A stretch of DNA of 64,000 nt from Symsagittifera roscoffensis (taxonomy: Eukaryota; Xenacoelomorpha; Acoela; Convolutidae), in NCBI RefSeq assembly GCF_963678635.1, contig NC_087064.1, forward strand, positions 35,411,716-35,475,715, given 5' to 3'. Of the stretch, positions 17,155 to 26,475 are shown piece by piece. Below the pieces are notes generated by a model. The model was not told where the DNA came from. It saw only the letters and a program-made list of their open reading frames with translations, and did no database searches. Each line of letters starts with the position of its first letter. Position 1 is the first letter of the stretch. Made by a program: the position numbers and the translations under genes.

Positions 17155-19215
17155 GACACTCCGGAGGGTTACTTCGGAGGGTTGTTAAGACACTTAGCCT
17201 ACTTCGGAGGGTACCTTAATCACCCAAGTCACTTCGGAGGTTCCCCCTAAATTTACTAAGGAGGGTCAATAAGATGCTTAATATGCTCCGGAGGGTTACT
17301 TCGGAGGGACCTCCAAAATTTTCAAATTTCTGAGCCTCACTCAGAAGGGCCTTCAATTAACTTCAGGAAGCGTCAAAACAAGCTTAATTTTCTATGGGAG
17401 GGCTGTCTCAACTTCTTTGGATAACCTCGTGGAAATTTTCCACTAAGGAGGGTTGCTAAGGACCTTAGCTGACTCCAGAGGGTTACCTCGGAGGGTTCCC
17501 CAAAAATCAAGAAAAAAGGTTATTTTACCGCAATAAAGTCTCCAAAAGCGGTCTACCTGACTTAAAACTAGGTTGGCTGACACGGTCAACCTTCCCAGTT
17601 GGATAAAAAGGTGTTTTGATAAAACTTTCCGCCGCTCGGAGGGTCTACCTGTAATTTGGACCCTCCGAACCAACAAATTCTAAAAATTTTTCTTTTCCGA
17701 GATTATCAACCCAAAAACGGTTGCGGTCCGAAAAAGTGGTCCAAAACGTCGACTTATGGTACCAAAATTACCCCAATCGGATGACTAGTCTTTGAGAAAT
17801 TGCCAAAAACGTGTTTGTCCAAATGGCCTTTTTTTACCACCTATATAGGTTCTGAGAAACTTTTTCCGCAATTCCTATCGAAAGTGCCTAAAAATAATTG
17901 AAACGAGCGTAGTATCTCTGTACGGCACTGGAACAGTGCAAAAAACCGGATCAAAATTGGTTTGGAAACAAAAATTTGGCCAATAACTATCAAATTTGGA
18001 CCCTCGGGTTCCTTCCTTTTCCAATCCTTAAGTCGTTAGCTCTATCCAAGGAGCCAATCGGAGGGTTACTCAAGAATTTCTCTAGTAACCGAGCACGTTA
18101 TGGTAGCACGCTCCTAATGCAAAAAATTTTATTGCTCTAACTCTAAAAACTCAAAAACTCGATCCCCAAAACAGATTGACAAAATTCAGAAAATTATCGA
18201 AATTTTGACCGAAAAATTTTGGTTTTTTCCAAGTTCTACTGAATCTTTTCTCACGCGGTTTCTTTAGTTAGGGGGATCGAACTACGTAGCTACTCCCTAT
18301 ATAAAAGCTTTTTGTTGTTCGGAAAAGCTCGGATATCCAAAAATTTGGGGGTCTACAGTTTGATCGAAAATCGATGATTTTCGACAAAATTGGGTTTTTT
18401 TGGGTCTAATTGAGGAGATAAGTAATATGTAATAAGGATAATAACCTATTAGTAGTCGTTAATGAATAGTACTATACCCTCATTTGCACCAAAATACCCG
18501 AATTAAGACCCTTAACTCGGAAATTTGTAATCGATGGAGGGTACAATCGGACCGCGCCAATCGTGCCCCCCACCACTTAAGTTTTAATGAAATAGTACCC
18601 GAACGATACTGAAATTGCTTCAACGATACCCAACAATCGTTGAGAATGTTGTCCCTGATGTCCCTATTGAGTGTGGAACACGTTGATCAGCTTGCCACTC
18701 TACCCTCCGGTCACCGGCAAAATCACCATTAACGTGCTTAAACACTCAAATTACACTCGAGGGAGGGTATCCAACCCTTCACCAAAACACACAATCTTTC
18801 TATCAGAAACGATATAAATCAATCTGAAACAACAACAAATAGGAAGGTCAGATCACATCTCGTCCGGAAATAACATATAAACTGTCACTTTATGTTTTTT
18901 ACTGTTTTTGGTCTTTTTTGGATTTTTTACTGTTTTTTGTACTTTTTTGTTTTCAAATAAATTTATTTTTGGCTTTTTCTTGGTTATACACTATTTTTGT
19001 TTGGTTTTACGCTTTCTCTTTAATTGTTTTTGGTCCTGGGACCTCAGGACAAGCGGGCTCTAGATTTCCCACCTAACCCTCCGGCCCCCGGAATTTTCGG
19101 TGTTAACTAAGTTAAAACGCTAAATAGTACTGGACGGAGGGTACGCACCTTCCCCCCAGTACAACGACGGTCATTAAGGCCTCTACCTCGGGCTTACGCC
19201 CGGAGCGGAGGGTTC
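17155..19215. repeat. Belt of CGGAGGGT motifs with longer degenerate units
   Basis: About sixteen near-copies of GGAGGG(T), most written CGGAGGGT, occur in one orientation, and at least three ACCCTCCG in the other (near 17658, 18706 and 19077). A longer word, CTCCGGAGGGTTACTTCGGAG and variants, recurs near 17155, 17284 and 17471, showing local tandem expansion of a larger unit. Function unknown. Repeated binding sites in an LTR promoter are possible. Confidence 0.75.
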
Positions 19216-20289
19216 GTCGCTGAAACGCTTGCTGATCATGATGGTCTTATGCCTTTGACAGGCCCACCCAAGAGCGCCATAAAAACGTCTATGTAACATT
19301 CGCCCAAATACTACACAGCGACGGAGCGTAGAAAAAGTACCTATTAACGACTGGCAGGCGTCAGTTACCTTAATCCTACTCGTTTTTCACCGTCTCGACC
19401 TTGCCAGTTGATTTTCTGGTCTGTTTAGGGCTAAGTAAAAAGTTACTATTTTTAGGCCATCAGTCAAACGACTTTTGATCAGCTTTCGCTTACATGCGAA
19501 CACAACCACATAGCTGAGTCTCGGATCCTCAGACTACGTGATTGTCATTAAAAACAGGGCTCGAACAACCTATTTTAACATGTTTTTGTGTGACAGTTCT
19601 ATATTAAATCCATTGGAGATGGATTGACCCTTTCCTCTTTCTAGCTACTCATATTCTAAAATATAAAACTATACCGGTGTTAATTTAAAGTTTCACGACA
19701 TCCAAGTAGCTATACAGTCAGTTTTATACAGTCCCTTCACATAAAACAGTCTCTGGGGGACCAAGCCTCCGCTCCCGTAATATTCCTGCGATAACGCTCT
19801 TATCTCTTCTAATTTGCGTCCCGGGAGGGTTCTGTGGAATATTCCTTCCCCACCGAAGCTTCCTTCTCCACTAATATCCGCTGATAAGGGTCTTATCGTG
19901 CGTTGCTGTCACGATGAGAGGCTTCGTATTCTCCGTCTCTTGCACGACTGTTTTTCACAATATTTGTCGTTGTTCTGATTTTTTCAGCTTTCTTGGTCAA
20001 AATGGCCGTTTTCCTTATTTCTGAGAAATGTCAACTTGAAAATCGAAATTTTAAAAATAGAAAATTTCAGAATACTTCGACCCTCCTTTCAAGCACTTTT
20101 TTGCTGTTAGGGCTTTTCTCCCTGATTCGTGCTTCGTGGGAAGGTTGCGCTGTGCCATCTGGCAGAATGGCACAAGTGGTTCAGTTCCATCAAAGTTTTA
20201 TCTACCAGCAGGAACAGAAATTAAGTTTTTGGACGATGAGCATACAATACGTCTCTATACTCCCAATATTTCAAACATTTTCCCAAAAA

Positions 20290-20538
20290 CTTCAAAAACA
20301 ATTCATCCTCCATTGTCCAAAAAGTTTCATTAAATTCCTCAGCGAATGTCTAGTAAACTTAATACGAGGCGAGCTAAAGGATCTTTGAAAAGTAGACTTG
20401 GTAAAATATCGTGGAGAAATATCAGAACTCACACGAAGAAGAACTTCACTGCATAAAAGGAGAACTATTTTGAGCTCGCCAAAAGGCTTACAATTAATAT
20501 CTGTTATCACTCCTTTTGTCATTAAGCGATTGACATAG
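20290..20538 (+). pseudogene. Small basic Polinton-type protein, broken
   Basis: A reading frame with one internal stop ends at TAG 20536-20538, one base before the next gene starts. Its second half is strongly basic, with a run of the type ELTRRRTSLHKRR followed by a hydrophobic stretch. I remember this pattern from short proteins encoded upstream of integrase in Maverick and adintovirus genomes. The start is uncertain: the frame is open back to 19993 but that part does not look coding. Function unknown. Confidence 0.4.
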
Positions 20539-20539
20539 T

Positions 20540-20951
20540 ATGGATCAGTTTGTTCTAATTCCTTACTCAATTTATCAATCACAAAGCACACTTCCAAAAA
20601 AAACCAAAATTGGAACAAAAGCAAAAAAAAGAGGAGATTGTACCAAAAATTTTTGAATCTACTTACAGTGCTGTAAATGCAAAGTTGAAAACGAATAACA
20701 ATAAGCACCTTATTGATTTAATTTTAAACTCTCCTAGAATTAGACTAAGTCAGTCAAAAAATATCATATTAGATGATCGAGACACAAAAGAATCAATTGT
20801 AGACTTTGTGTGTGCACTAAAACGAAAAAATACCGACTTTCCCGATATTTACTTTACCATTTTGGAAGCAACTCAAATTCCACCTAAACTTGTTGCCAAC
20901 AAGAATGCCAAAGCGAAAGACAGAGGAACTTGGATCCCTTTCAAAATCTGA
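20540..20951 (+). pseudogene. Conserved Polinton protein preceding integrase, frameshifted
   Basis: Begins at ATG 20540 with MDQFVLIP and switches frame at an A-rich run around 20630. It then stays open to 20951, ending in KDRGTWIPFKI. The pattern of a short hydrophobic start, a basic linker, an SPRIRLS segment and a final WIPFKI matches a protein I recall as conserved immediately upstream of integrase in animal Polintons. Its last 47 bp overlap the integrase start (ATG 20905) in another frame, as expected for a compact viral-type genome. Role not known to me. Confidence 0.55.
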
Positions 20952-21846
20952 AAAGGTAAGTCTGAACAGATTGTATTCTAGGGGTAGAGCTGCGTACGGT
21001 TCTCTGCGAAACTTGAGTAAAGCAAGCGGATTGTCAAAAAAGAAAGTAGAACAGTTTTTACAAACCAAGACATCGTATACAAAATTTGGTCCCCCAATCA
21101 GACGTTTTCGAAGGCTTCAAGCGTTTTAAAAATATATAAATGAAATTTGGTGTATGGATTTGGCATTTGTGGACAAACTAGCGAGTCAAAATAAAGGAGT
21201 CAAATATTTATTGGTTGCTGTTGATGTTTTTTTTTGCGATTTGTCAGAGTTCAAACAATGAAAACTAAATATGCCAAAGACACTCTGCAAGCTTTCAAAA
21301 AAATGATTTCTCGAAAAAACACTCCTGAAAAGCTTTGGGTTGATAAAGAAACGGAATATGGAGGAATTTTCAAAAAATTTTGCAAGGAAAAAAGCGTTGA
21401 AGTTTACTCAACCATGAGTGAAACAAAAGCTGCATTTGCAGAGAGAGCCATTCAATCATTAAAACACATTATTTACCGCTACATAGAAGATCATGGTGAA
21501 AAATTCATTAACAAGTTGCCGCAATTTGTGTCTACAATGAATTGTCGCATCAATAGATCTATTGGGAAATCACCTAGAGATGTCAAGAATACTGATTTCC
21601 TCTCAATTTTGTGCAATAAACCTCTAACAAGGTATAAGAAACTAAAATTCAAAGTTGGAGACAGAGTGAGAACTTCAAAGAATGATATTCCGTTCCGAAA
21701 AGGATATAAACCACAATTTACAGATAAAATTTTTTAAATTTTGGCAGTCTCTACAAAAAAGCCTCCAACATACATCATCAAAGATCTCGACAAAGAGGAA
21801 ATTCTTGGAAAATTTTATGAAAAAGAGCTTAGAAAATGTTCTGAAT
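20905..21846 (+). pseudogene. Polinton retroviral-type integrase, broken
   Basis: The N-terminal segment (LYSRGRAAYGSLRNLSKASG and on) matches the start of Polinton integrases. A TAA at 21127 interrupts it. The core starts after that stop with MDLAFVDKL (first Asp), and a frameshift falls in a T run at about 21228-21236. WVDKETEY (second Asp) and FAERAIQS (Glu) follow, so a D,D,E triad can be traced across pieces. A C-terminal segment with FKVGDRVR resembles the tail of retroviral-like integrases, and after another stop near 21735 the last ~35 residues continue to 21846. The enzyme would insert the element into host DNA; this copy cannot. Confidence 0.8.
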
Positions 21847-21890
21847 AAAGGTAAATCATTTTTAAACTAAATTTTTACCGATCAGTTGTC

Positions 21891-22716
21891 ATGGATTCTT
21901 TCACTATTGAGTTGGTTTCCAACGCTTCTTTTAATTGTTATCCGAATAATAGTCTTAATTCTTTTACAAATTTTCTACCTGAACAAATACATTTGAAAGG
22001 AGAATGGGAGGTTGCTATTTCAGAAATATCATACCCTTCTTTGTACCAAAATGTTACAGAGGGAAAGTTTACATTCGTAGATGGAAGAGAAAGTTCTGAG
22101 GAGAAAAGAAAGATTGTACCGATGAACATTGAACCAGGATTGTATCCAAGTATTGTTGATATAGTTGTAGCCATGAACAACAAAATTCGAGAACGTCTAG
22201 GAGCTCAAGTTTTTGAATATAACGGAATCTATGTATCAGTAGATAAAATTACACAAAAAGTTGCTGTTCATTTACCTGAGAGTCAATCAGTGTTTATAAT
22301 TCAGTGCTGATTTGAGCCACATTTTTGGTTGTGATTTAGAACAAAATCAAACAGGGGTTATAATGAAAGGAAAAGGTCCACATTATCCTCAGTATTCTTA
22401 CGACATTATAAGAATACATTCCTTAATGATATACAGTGATATTATAGAATATAACTTAGTTGGTGATACGAAAACACCCTTATTGCGTTGTATTCCATTT
22501 ATCTCCAAAGTGAAGAGTGGAGATATAATTTCTACAGGACAGTACATGAATTATCAATCCTTTACAAATTTACAGTTTAAAAAGCTGTTGAAAAATTCTT
22601 TCCATAGTATCAAGATAGAACTAAGAGATAGTACAGGCAAAAAAATTCCTTTTGTGTCCGTAGGAATCACTCGAGTTGTTCTCTTATTCCGCAAGATTTC
22701 GAATAATCATTTTTGA
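21891..22716 (+). pseudogene. Minor capsid (penton-type, single jelly-roll) protein, frameshifted
   Basis: Starts at ATG 21891. The first part reads MDSFTIELVSN, then a WEVAISEISYP strand typical of the minor capsid protein of Polintons. A one-base frameshift at about 22290-22310 splits it. The remainder, to 22716, holds the IYSDIIEYNLVGD and IKIELRDSTGKKIPF strands. Total about 275 residues, a normal size for this protein. It lies between integrase and core protein as in related elements. Inferred from strand pattern and gene order. Confidence 0.65.
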
Positions 22717-22733
22717 TTAAAACTTCATACGAA

Positions 22734-23108
22734 ATGGTTGCTCAAAAATCAGCTGATTTCCCTATTTTTCGAGGACATGCAAGACAGCGTGGAAGAGGTT
22801 TTGGAGCTCTTGCACAAACTCTTGGGAGAACTGCAATCCCCTTTATTAAAAAATATATAGTCCCAGCTGCAAAAAGAATTGGGGCAGATTTGTTTGAAAT
22901 CGCTGCTCCAGAGATTGGGAAAGTTGTTAGTGGACGTAAAAAACTCAAAACATTTGCAAAAGATGTGGGAACAAAAACAGTTCGGAAACAATTGGGAGGT
23001 GGAAAAAAGAATCCTAAGCGTAAAACAGCTAGAACCAGATCCATTTCTCGAAAAAGCAGATCGAAAAACAGTCGCTCTCGCAAAGAATTTTCGGTACGGG
23101 GCTTTTAA
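22734..23108 (+). CDS. Basic virion core protein, adenovirus pX/pVI-like
   Basis: 124 residues from ATG 22734, intact. After a short start it has RGRGFGALAQTLGRTAIPFI, the glycine-rich amphipathic pattern seen in pX/pVI-like proteins of Polintons and adintoviruses. The last ~35 residues are Arg/Lys/Ser-rich, fit for binding DNA. It probably condenses DNA in the particle. It lies between minor and major capsid genes with gaps of 17 and 49 bp. No Gly-Gly protease site could be assigned with confidence, although a GGG lies near residue 90. Confidence 0.7.
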   Translation: MVAQKSADFPIFRGHARQRGRGFGALAQTLGRTAIPFIKKYIVPAAKRIGADLFEIAAPEIGKVVSGRKKLKTFAKDVGTKTVRKQLGGGKKNPKRKTARTRSISRKSRSKNSRSRKEFSVRGF

Positions 23109-23157
23109 AAATTCTTCATTGGAGATTTTTGATAAAGTCCCAGTTTTGGAAACAATT

Positions 23158-24386
23158 ATGTCATCTTACACACAAGAAGTATTCCCCAGTACTTCTCTGG
23201 ATGAAAGCAGTATTGAGTTTGAATTTGAAACGGATCGTAACCTCTACTTGGATATGCGTGATACCCAGCTTAGCTTAAAGCTTCAACTATTTAAAGGAAG
23301 ATTGTTTGATGCTTTCAAAAAAGAAAAAGCAGAACATAAAGCAAAATCGGAGGAAGATTCAGATGAGGAACCACAAACTTACTTAACTTATGTAAACAAT
23401 CTACTACATTCTCTATTCTCCAACTGTGAAGATTATTTTAACAATGCAATGGTTTACAATGCCAATGGATTATATCCTCATAAGGCACAAATATCGAACG
23501 AATTCAACTCGTCAGCAGTGAGTAATAAGGGAATTCTTGCTTGTCATGGATACAGTTTTGAAGAAAATCCTGATGCATTTGATATGTATCCATTCACTGA
23601 TAGAGCAAATTCCTTGGGAACAGGGATAACTTTTTCACTCTATGGGAGATCGCCATTGATTTGTTTACTTGCGAAAAACTGTTGCTACCAAACACCAAAG
23701 TTCGAATTAAACTTATTCGAGCTAGACCTAATTTTTACATGTTATCTGATAATCCAAATGTTAGTCTGAAAATAGTTGATTGTTCGTTGTTTACTAGAAA
23801 TGTTTTAGTTGCTGAACCTAATCATCAATACTTGCAATGGAATCTGGAAAGAGAACCTGCTCAATACAATTACATGGAAACTATAGCAAGAACCTTTATC
23901 ATTCCATCTCGTCAAAACCAGTTTATTCAGGAAAATGTTTTCAATAATGCCCCAATCAGAGTAATAGCTGTTGCAATGAACACAAATTCGGCTGTTGCGG
24001 GATCTTTTCATGAAAATCCTGTCAATTATCAACAATTTCATTTGAGAGAGCTTAGAATTATTCGGGGTGGAAGAGCAATTATTTCATTAGATACAACTTC
24101 TCCTTATCGACCCTATGTTACAACAATGAAAGCAATGCAGTTGAACGAAGATTTTCCAGCTCTTCCCTTGGAAGATTTTCAAAATCACTATATTCTAGTT
24201 TTCGACTTGACCTCACTACAGGATGCCGCTGAACACTTGCATTATCCAGAACTTAGTGGAGAAAGCTTGAGATTAGAAATGTTTTTTCAGTTTCCCTTGG
24301 AGCAAGTAACGGAAGTGATAGTCTTGGGAGAAAGACTATCAAATGTTCAAGTTGACAAATTCGGAACAGTCGCTAAAAATGTTTAG
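23158..24386 (+). pseudogene. Major capsid protein, double jelly-roll type, frameshifted
   Basis: About 409 codons from ATG 23158 to TAG 24386, with one frameshift near 23650-23660; the two open parts overlap there. The N-terminal part has EFETDRNLYLDMRDTQL; the C-terminal part has LVFDLTSLQDAAE and then GESLRLEMFFQFPL. These match the family annotated in nematodes as F54H12.2-like, widely taken as the Polinton capsid protein. Assignment as the major (hexon-like) rather than another capsid protein is by size, C-terminal pattern and gene order. The last eight bases overlap the next gene. Confidence 0.7.
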
Positions 24387-24564
24387 TTTTTTTGAGTTTT
24401 CAGGTTCCTATAAAAATATTGTAGCTTTTTTGGGACTTTTCATTGTGATTGTCTCTGTACTAAAAATTTTGTTTTTCTTCAGACCTAAATCTCCAGAAAA
24501 AGCAGCTAATGAATGCTGTTTAATTGAAAACCCAAGACATTTCTTCAACCTAGACTGTAAATAG
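24379..24564 (+). CDS. Small single-pass membrane protein of the Polinton
   Basis: 61 residues from ATG 24379, overlapping the capsid gene end in another frame. One strong hydrophobic segment (about residues 13-30) is followed by a basic-polar tail with two adjacent cysteines. Small membrane proteins at this place are common in Polinton-like genomes, but I cannot name a family. Function unknown. Confidence 0.5.
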   Translation: MFSFFEFSGSYKNIVAFLGLFIVIVSVLKILFFFRPKSPEKAANECCLIENPRHFFNLDCK

Positions 24565-24728
24565 TGTTCAACAAATTTTGTCCAGTTCACAAGTTTTGTG
24601 TATGGGACATTGTTGATTCAGTACCTAAATGCGAGTAAGTCAATAACTTTAGGATTTTCCATCCTAAATTACAATATTATACTTTCTATTTCTTTGTTTT
24701 AGATGTAAATCAGCTAACATTTGCGAAA

Positions 24729-25127
24729 ATGGATAATTTTTTACTTCTGCAAATTATTGAAAGAATTCCTGAACTCAGGTTCAAGTACATGGGATCTTAC
24801 TTCTCTGATAAAGTACCTCAACTAACAAAATACTATTTTGCAATTGTTAACTCAGCTCCAAGCAATGATAGAGGGGAGCACTGGATCATGATGTCTCGAT
24901 TGGATAAAACTTACTATTTTGCTGATTCTTTGGGTCGGAAAAGAACAACTTATTCCTTTCTAACAAAAAAGTATCGGCGAATGGTTCGTCGAAAGCTACA
25001 AAAAACTGATAATTTGTGTGGATTTTACGCAATTTGTTCATTATTTCTTCTTTTTAAATTCTACCAGACAAACTTGAATAATATTCATGATGTGCATGTT
25101 TTGAATTTTATAAGTAATTTTATGTAA
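24729..25127 (+). CDS. Adenain-like (Ulp1-fold) cysteine protease
   Basis: 132 residues, intact, from ATG 24729. The catalytic triad is visible: His in RGEHWIM, Asp in FADSLG, and Cys in NLCGFYAI; the order His-Asp-Cys is that of adenovirus protease and Polinton PRO. It should process capsid or core precursors during particle maturation. A canonical-looking GTAAGT ... TTTTAG stretch lies just upstream (about 24632-24702), which could be an intron with a short upstream exon in a compatible frame. It is the last recognisable gene of the cassette. Confidence 0.82.
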   Translation: MDNFLLLQIIERIPELRFKYMGSYFSDKVPQLTKYYFAIVNSAPSNDRGEHWIMMSRLDKTYYFADSLGRKRTTYSFLTKKYRRMVRRKLQKTDNLCGFYAICSLFLLFKFYQTNLNNIHDVHVLNFISNFM

Positions 25128-25757
25128 ATTTGTAGTTTTTTCATTTGTAAGTGTAAATTATGGCAGTAAGTTTACTATACGATGCAGTGATTTATATACT
25201 TTCCTTGTAATTTAAACTTTTTTTCTCTCAAAAAATTTGATTTTTTTTGATGTCTCTGTAGAATCAGAATAGATTCAGATAGGTAGAAAGTAAAAGTATC
25301 TAATGAATTTTTATTAGATCAAATTAAACAAAATCTTATCGTGTTTTGAATTTTTTCGAAAAATTTTTTTTTGATAAAAATTTCAAGTTTTTGCACAAAA
25401 ACTCTTACCATTGACTCACCATGCACCAAAAAAACTAAATACATAATCTTATTTCTACAATCTACACGTAATTAACAATTAATTGTTCCCAATTAGGTAA
25501 CGCGCGCCTAGATTTTTGTGAAAAAATTAGACATTTTCGCACAAAAACCAAAAAAATTACGTTTTTCTTACCATTATCTTACCATCACACAAACCATAAA
25601 ACCTTACCATCGGTATTCCCTATCTTAATACATTGTAGACTCTATACCCGATCTTAATACATAGCTTGAAGACCGGATGCTCTATTCCCTATCTTAATAC
25701 ATGTGGGTCTTCAGGCACCCCCCCCCCCTGATCACCTCCAACATCTACTACTAAAGT
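25128..25757. other. AT-rich non-coding stretch with short repeated words
   Basis: No ORF. The words CTTACCAT and TTACCAT recur (25407-25610). TTCCCTATCTTAATACAT occurs at 25616-25633 and 25685-25702, with a variant, ACCCGATCTTAATACAT, at 25646-25662. A short inverted word (CTTGAAGACC / GGGTCTTCAG) flanks the last copy. A run of C follows at about 25718-25728. It may include the end of the Polinton remnant, but no terminal inverted repeat was seen. Confidence 0.6.
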
Positions 25758-25863
25758 AAATTCCGTCAAAAATGGCTAGTTAAAAAGCCGAATTTTGTCT
25801 GAATAAAAAAAACCTACCCCGAGAGCAAATATTCCGTTACTTTCGTATCAGAAGTCGGAACAA
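25758..25863 (+). repeat. Dispersed repeat, inverted partner of 63513-63618
   Basis: About 106 bp starting AAATTCCGTCAAAAATGGCT are roughly 90% identical to the reverse complement of 63513-63618. Shared words include TTAAAAAG, TTTGTCTGAA, GAGCAAATATTCC and TTACTTTCGTATCA. Probably two copies of one repeat family in opposite orientation. Confidence 0.9.
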
Positions 25864-26335
25864 AAAGTGTTTTTTTATTTTCGTCAACCAGGGGATTGTT
25901 TTTGTTTTCAACTATTGAAAAGAAAATGCCAATTTTGAGCAAAACAATTTCAGCAAATCGTGATAGGGAAGAATCTAAGGGTTGGCGGATGTTCGCAAAA
26001 AGGAAAATTCAATCATATTTTTTAACGGATGCACCAAATTGTTTTTCCGAGATCTCCCGAAATACTTCTTTGGTAAACCCAGGCCCCGAGTTAGGTACTA
26101 TTTTATGGAGCTCAATTTTGGCTGGTCAACTTCAAGACTTTTAGAATTCGGTGCCAATCTAAGCCAATTTTAGGGGGAGCGCCAGAAAAAAAGATACTTT
26201 AGTCGAACTATTCAAAAGTTGCCTGCGTCTTTTTAGTGTTTTAGAGCCCCTCAGAAATAAAATCCGCGCCCTTCGCAGTCAACCATGTCAAAAGTGTTGC
26301 GTTTTGCAGTTTTAACCAGGTCCCTGTGAATGTTT

Positions 26336-26475
26336 TCAAGTAGTTTCAGCACTACAAATAAGTGTCAGTGTCAGTTATGGATCATAATTGGTTACTAAGA
26401 AATAATTTATAGTGTTTTATCAAGGAAATAATTAATAATTGGTTATAAATAGTAGTTTTAAACTGGTTCCAACGA
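26336..26475 (+). repeat. Direct repeat, left copy (possible LTR part)
   Basis: About 140 bp matches 40795-40937 in the same orientation, with several small gaps. Shared words include CAAGTAGTTTCA, CACTACAAATAA, GAGTTATGGATCAT/CAGTTATGGATCAT and TTGGTTATAAA. The pair flanks the errantivirus-like remnant, so it could be what is left of its LTRs. Confidence 0.8.

Larger units (their letters stand above)
16060..19990. other. Non-coding leader/LTR candidate region
   Basis: No ORF of note on either strand. The region carries a 185-bp tandem repeat (16641-16922), a belt of CGGAGGGT motifs (17155-19215), a T-rich stretch with repeated CTGTTTTT-type words (18890-19030) and several A runs. It lies just upstream of the Gag start of the giant retrotransposon, so it should hold the primer-binding site and the 5' LTR. 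I could not place the LTR ends because the 3' LTR lies outside the window. Confidence 0.4.
20290..25127 (+). mobile_element. Polinton/Maverick (adintovirus-like) remnant, capsid-integrase cassette
   Basis: Seven or eight tightly packed plus-strand genes match the Polinton set: small basic protein, conserved pre-integrase protein, rve integrase, minor capsid, basic core protein, major capsid, small membrane protein and adenain-like cysteine protease. Several carry single frameshifts or stops, so the copy is dead. DNA polymerase B and the FtsK/A32-like packaging ATPase, both expected in a complete 15-20 kb element, are not visible on either side. No terminal inverted repeats were found. This is a fragment or a deleted copy of an integrated viral-type element. 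Confidence 0.88.

Noticed and set aside
20292-20708. Minus-strand 138-codon open frame opposite the Polinton start
   Set aside because: The plus strand here reads as two Polinton-type proteins in the expected gene order; the minus frame shows no domain.
22742-23083. Minus-strand open frame opposite the Polinton core protein
   Set aside because: It is the antisense of an Arg/Lys-rich gene with a clear family pattern; the hydrophobic look follows from that.
25616-25702. CRISPR-like array
   Set aside because: Only three copies of an 18-base word with unequal spacing, no cas genes, and a eukaryotic setting.
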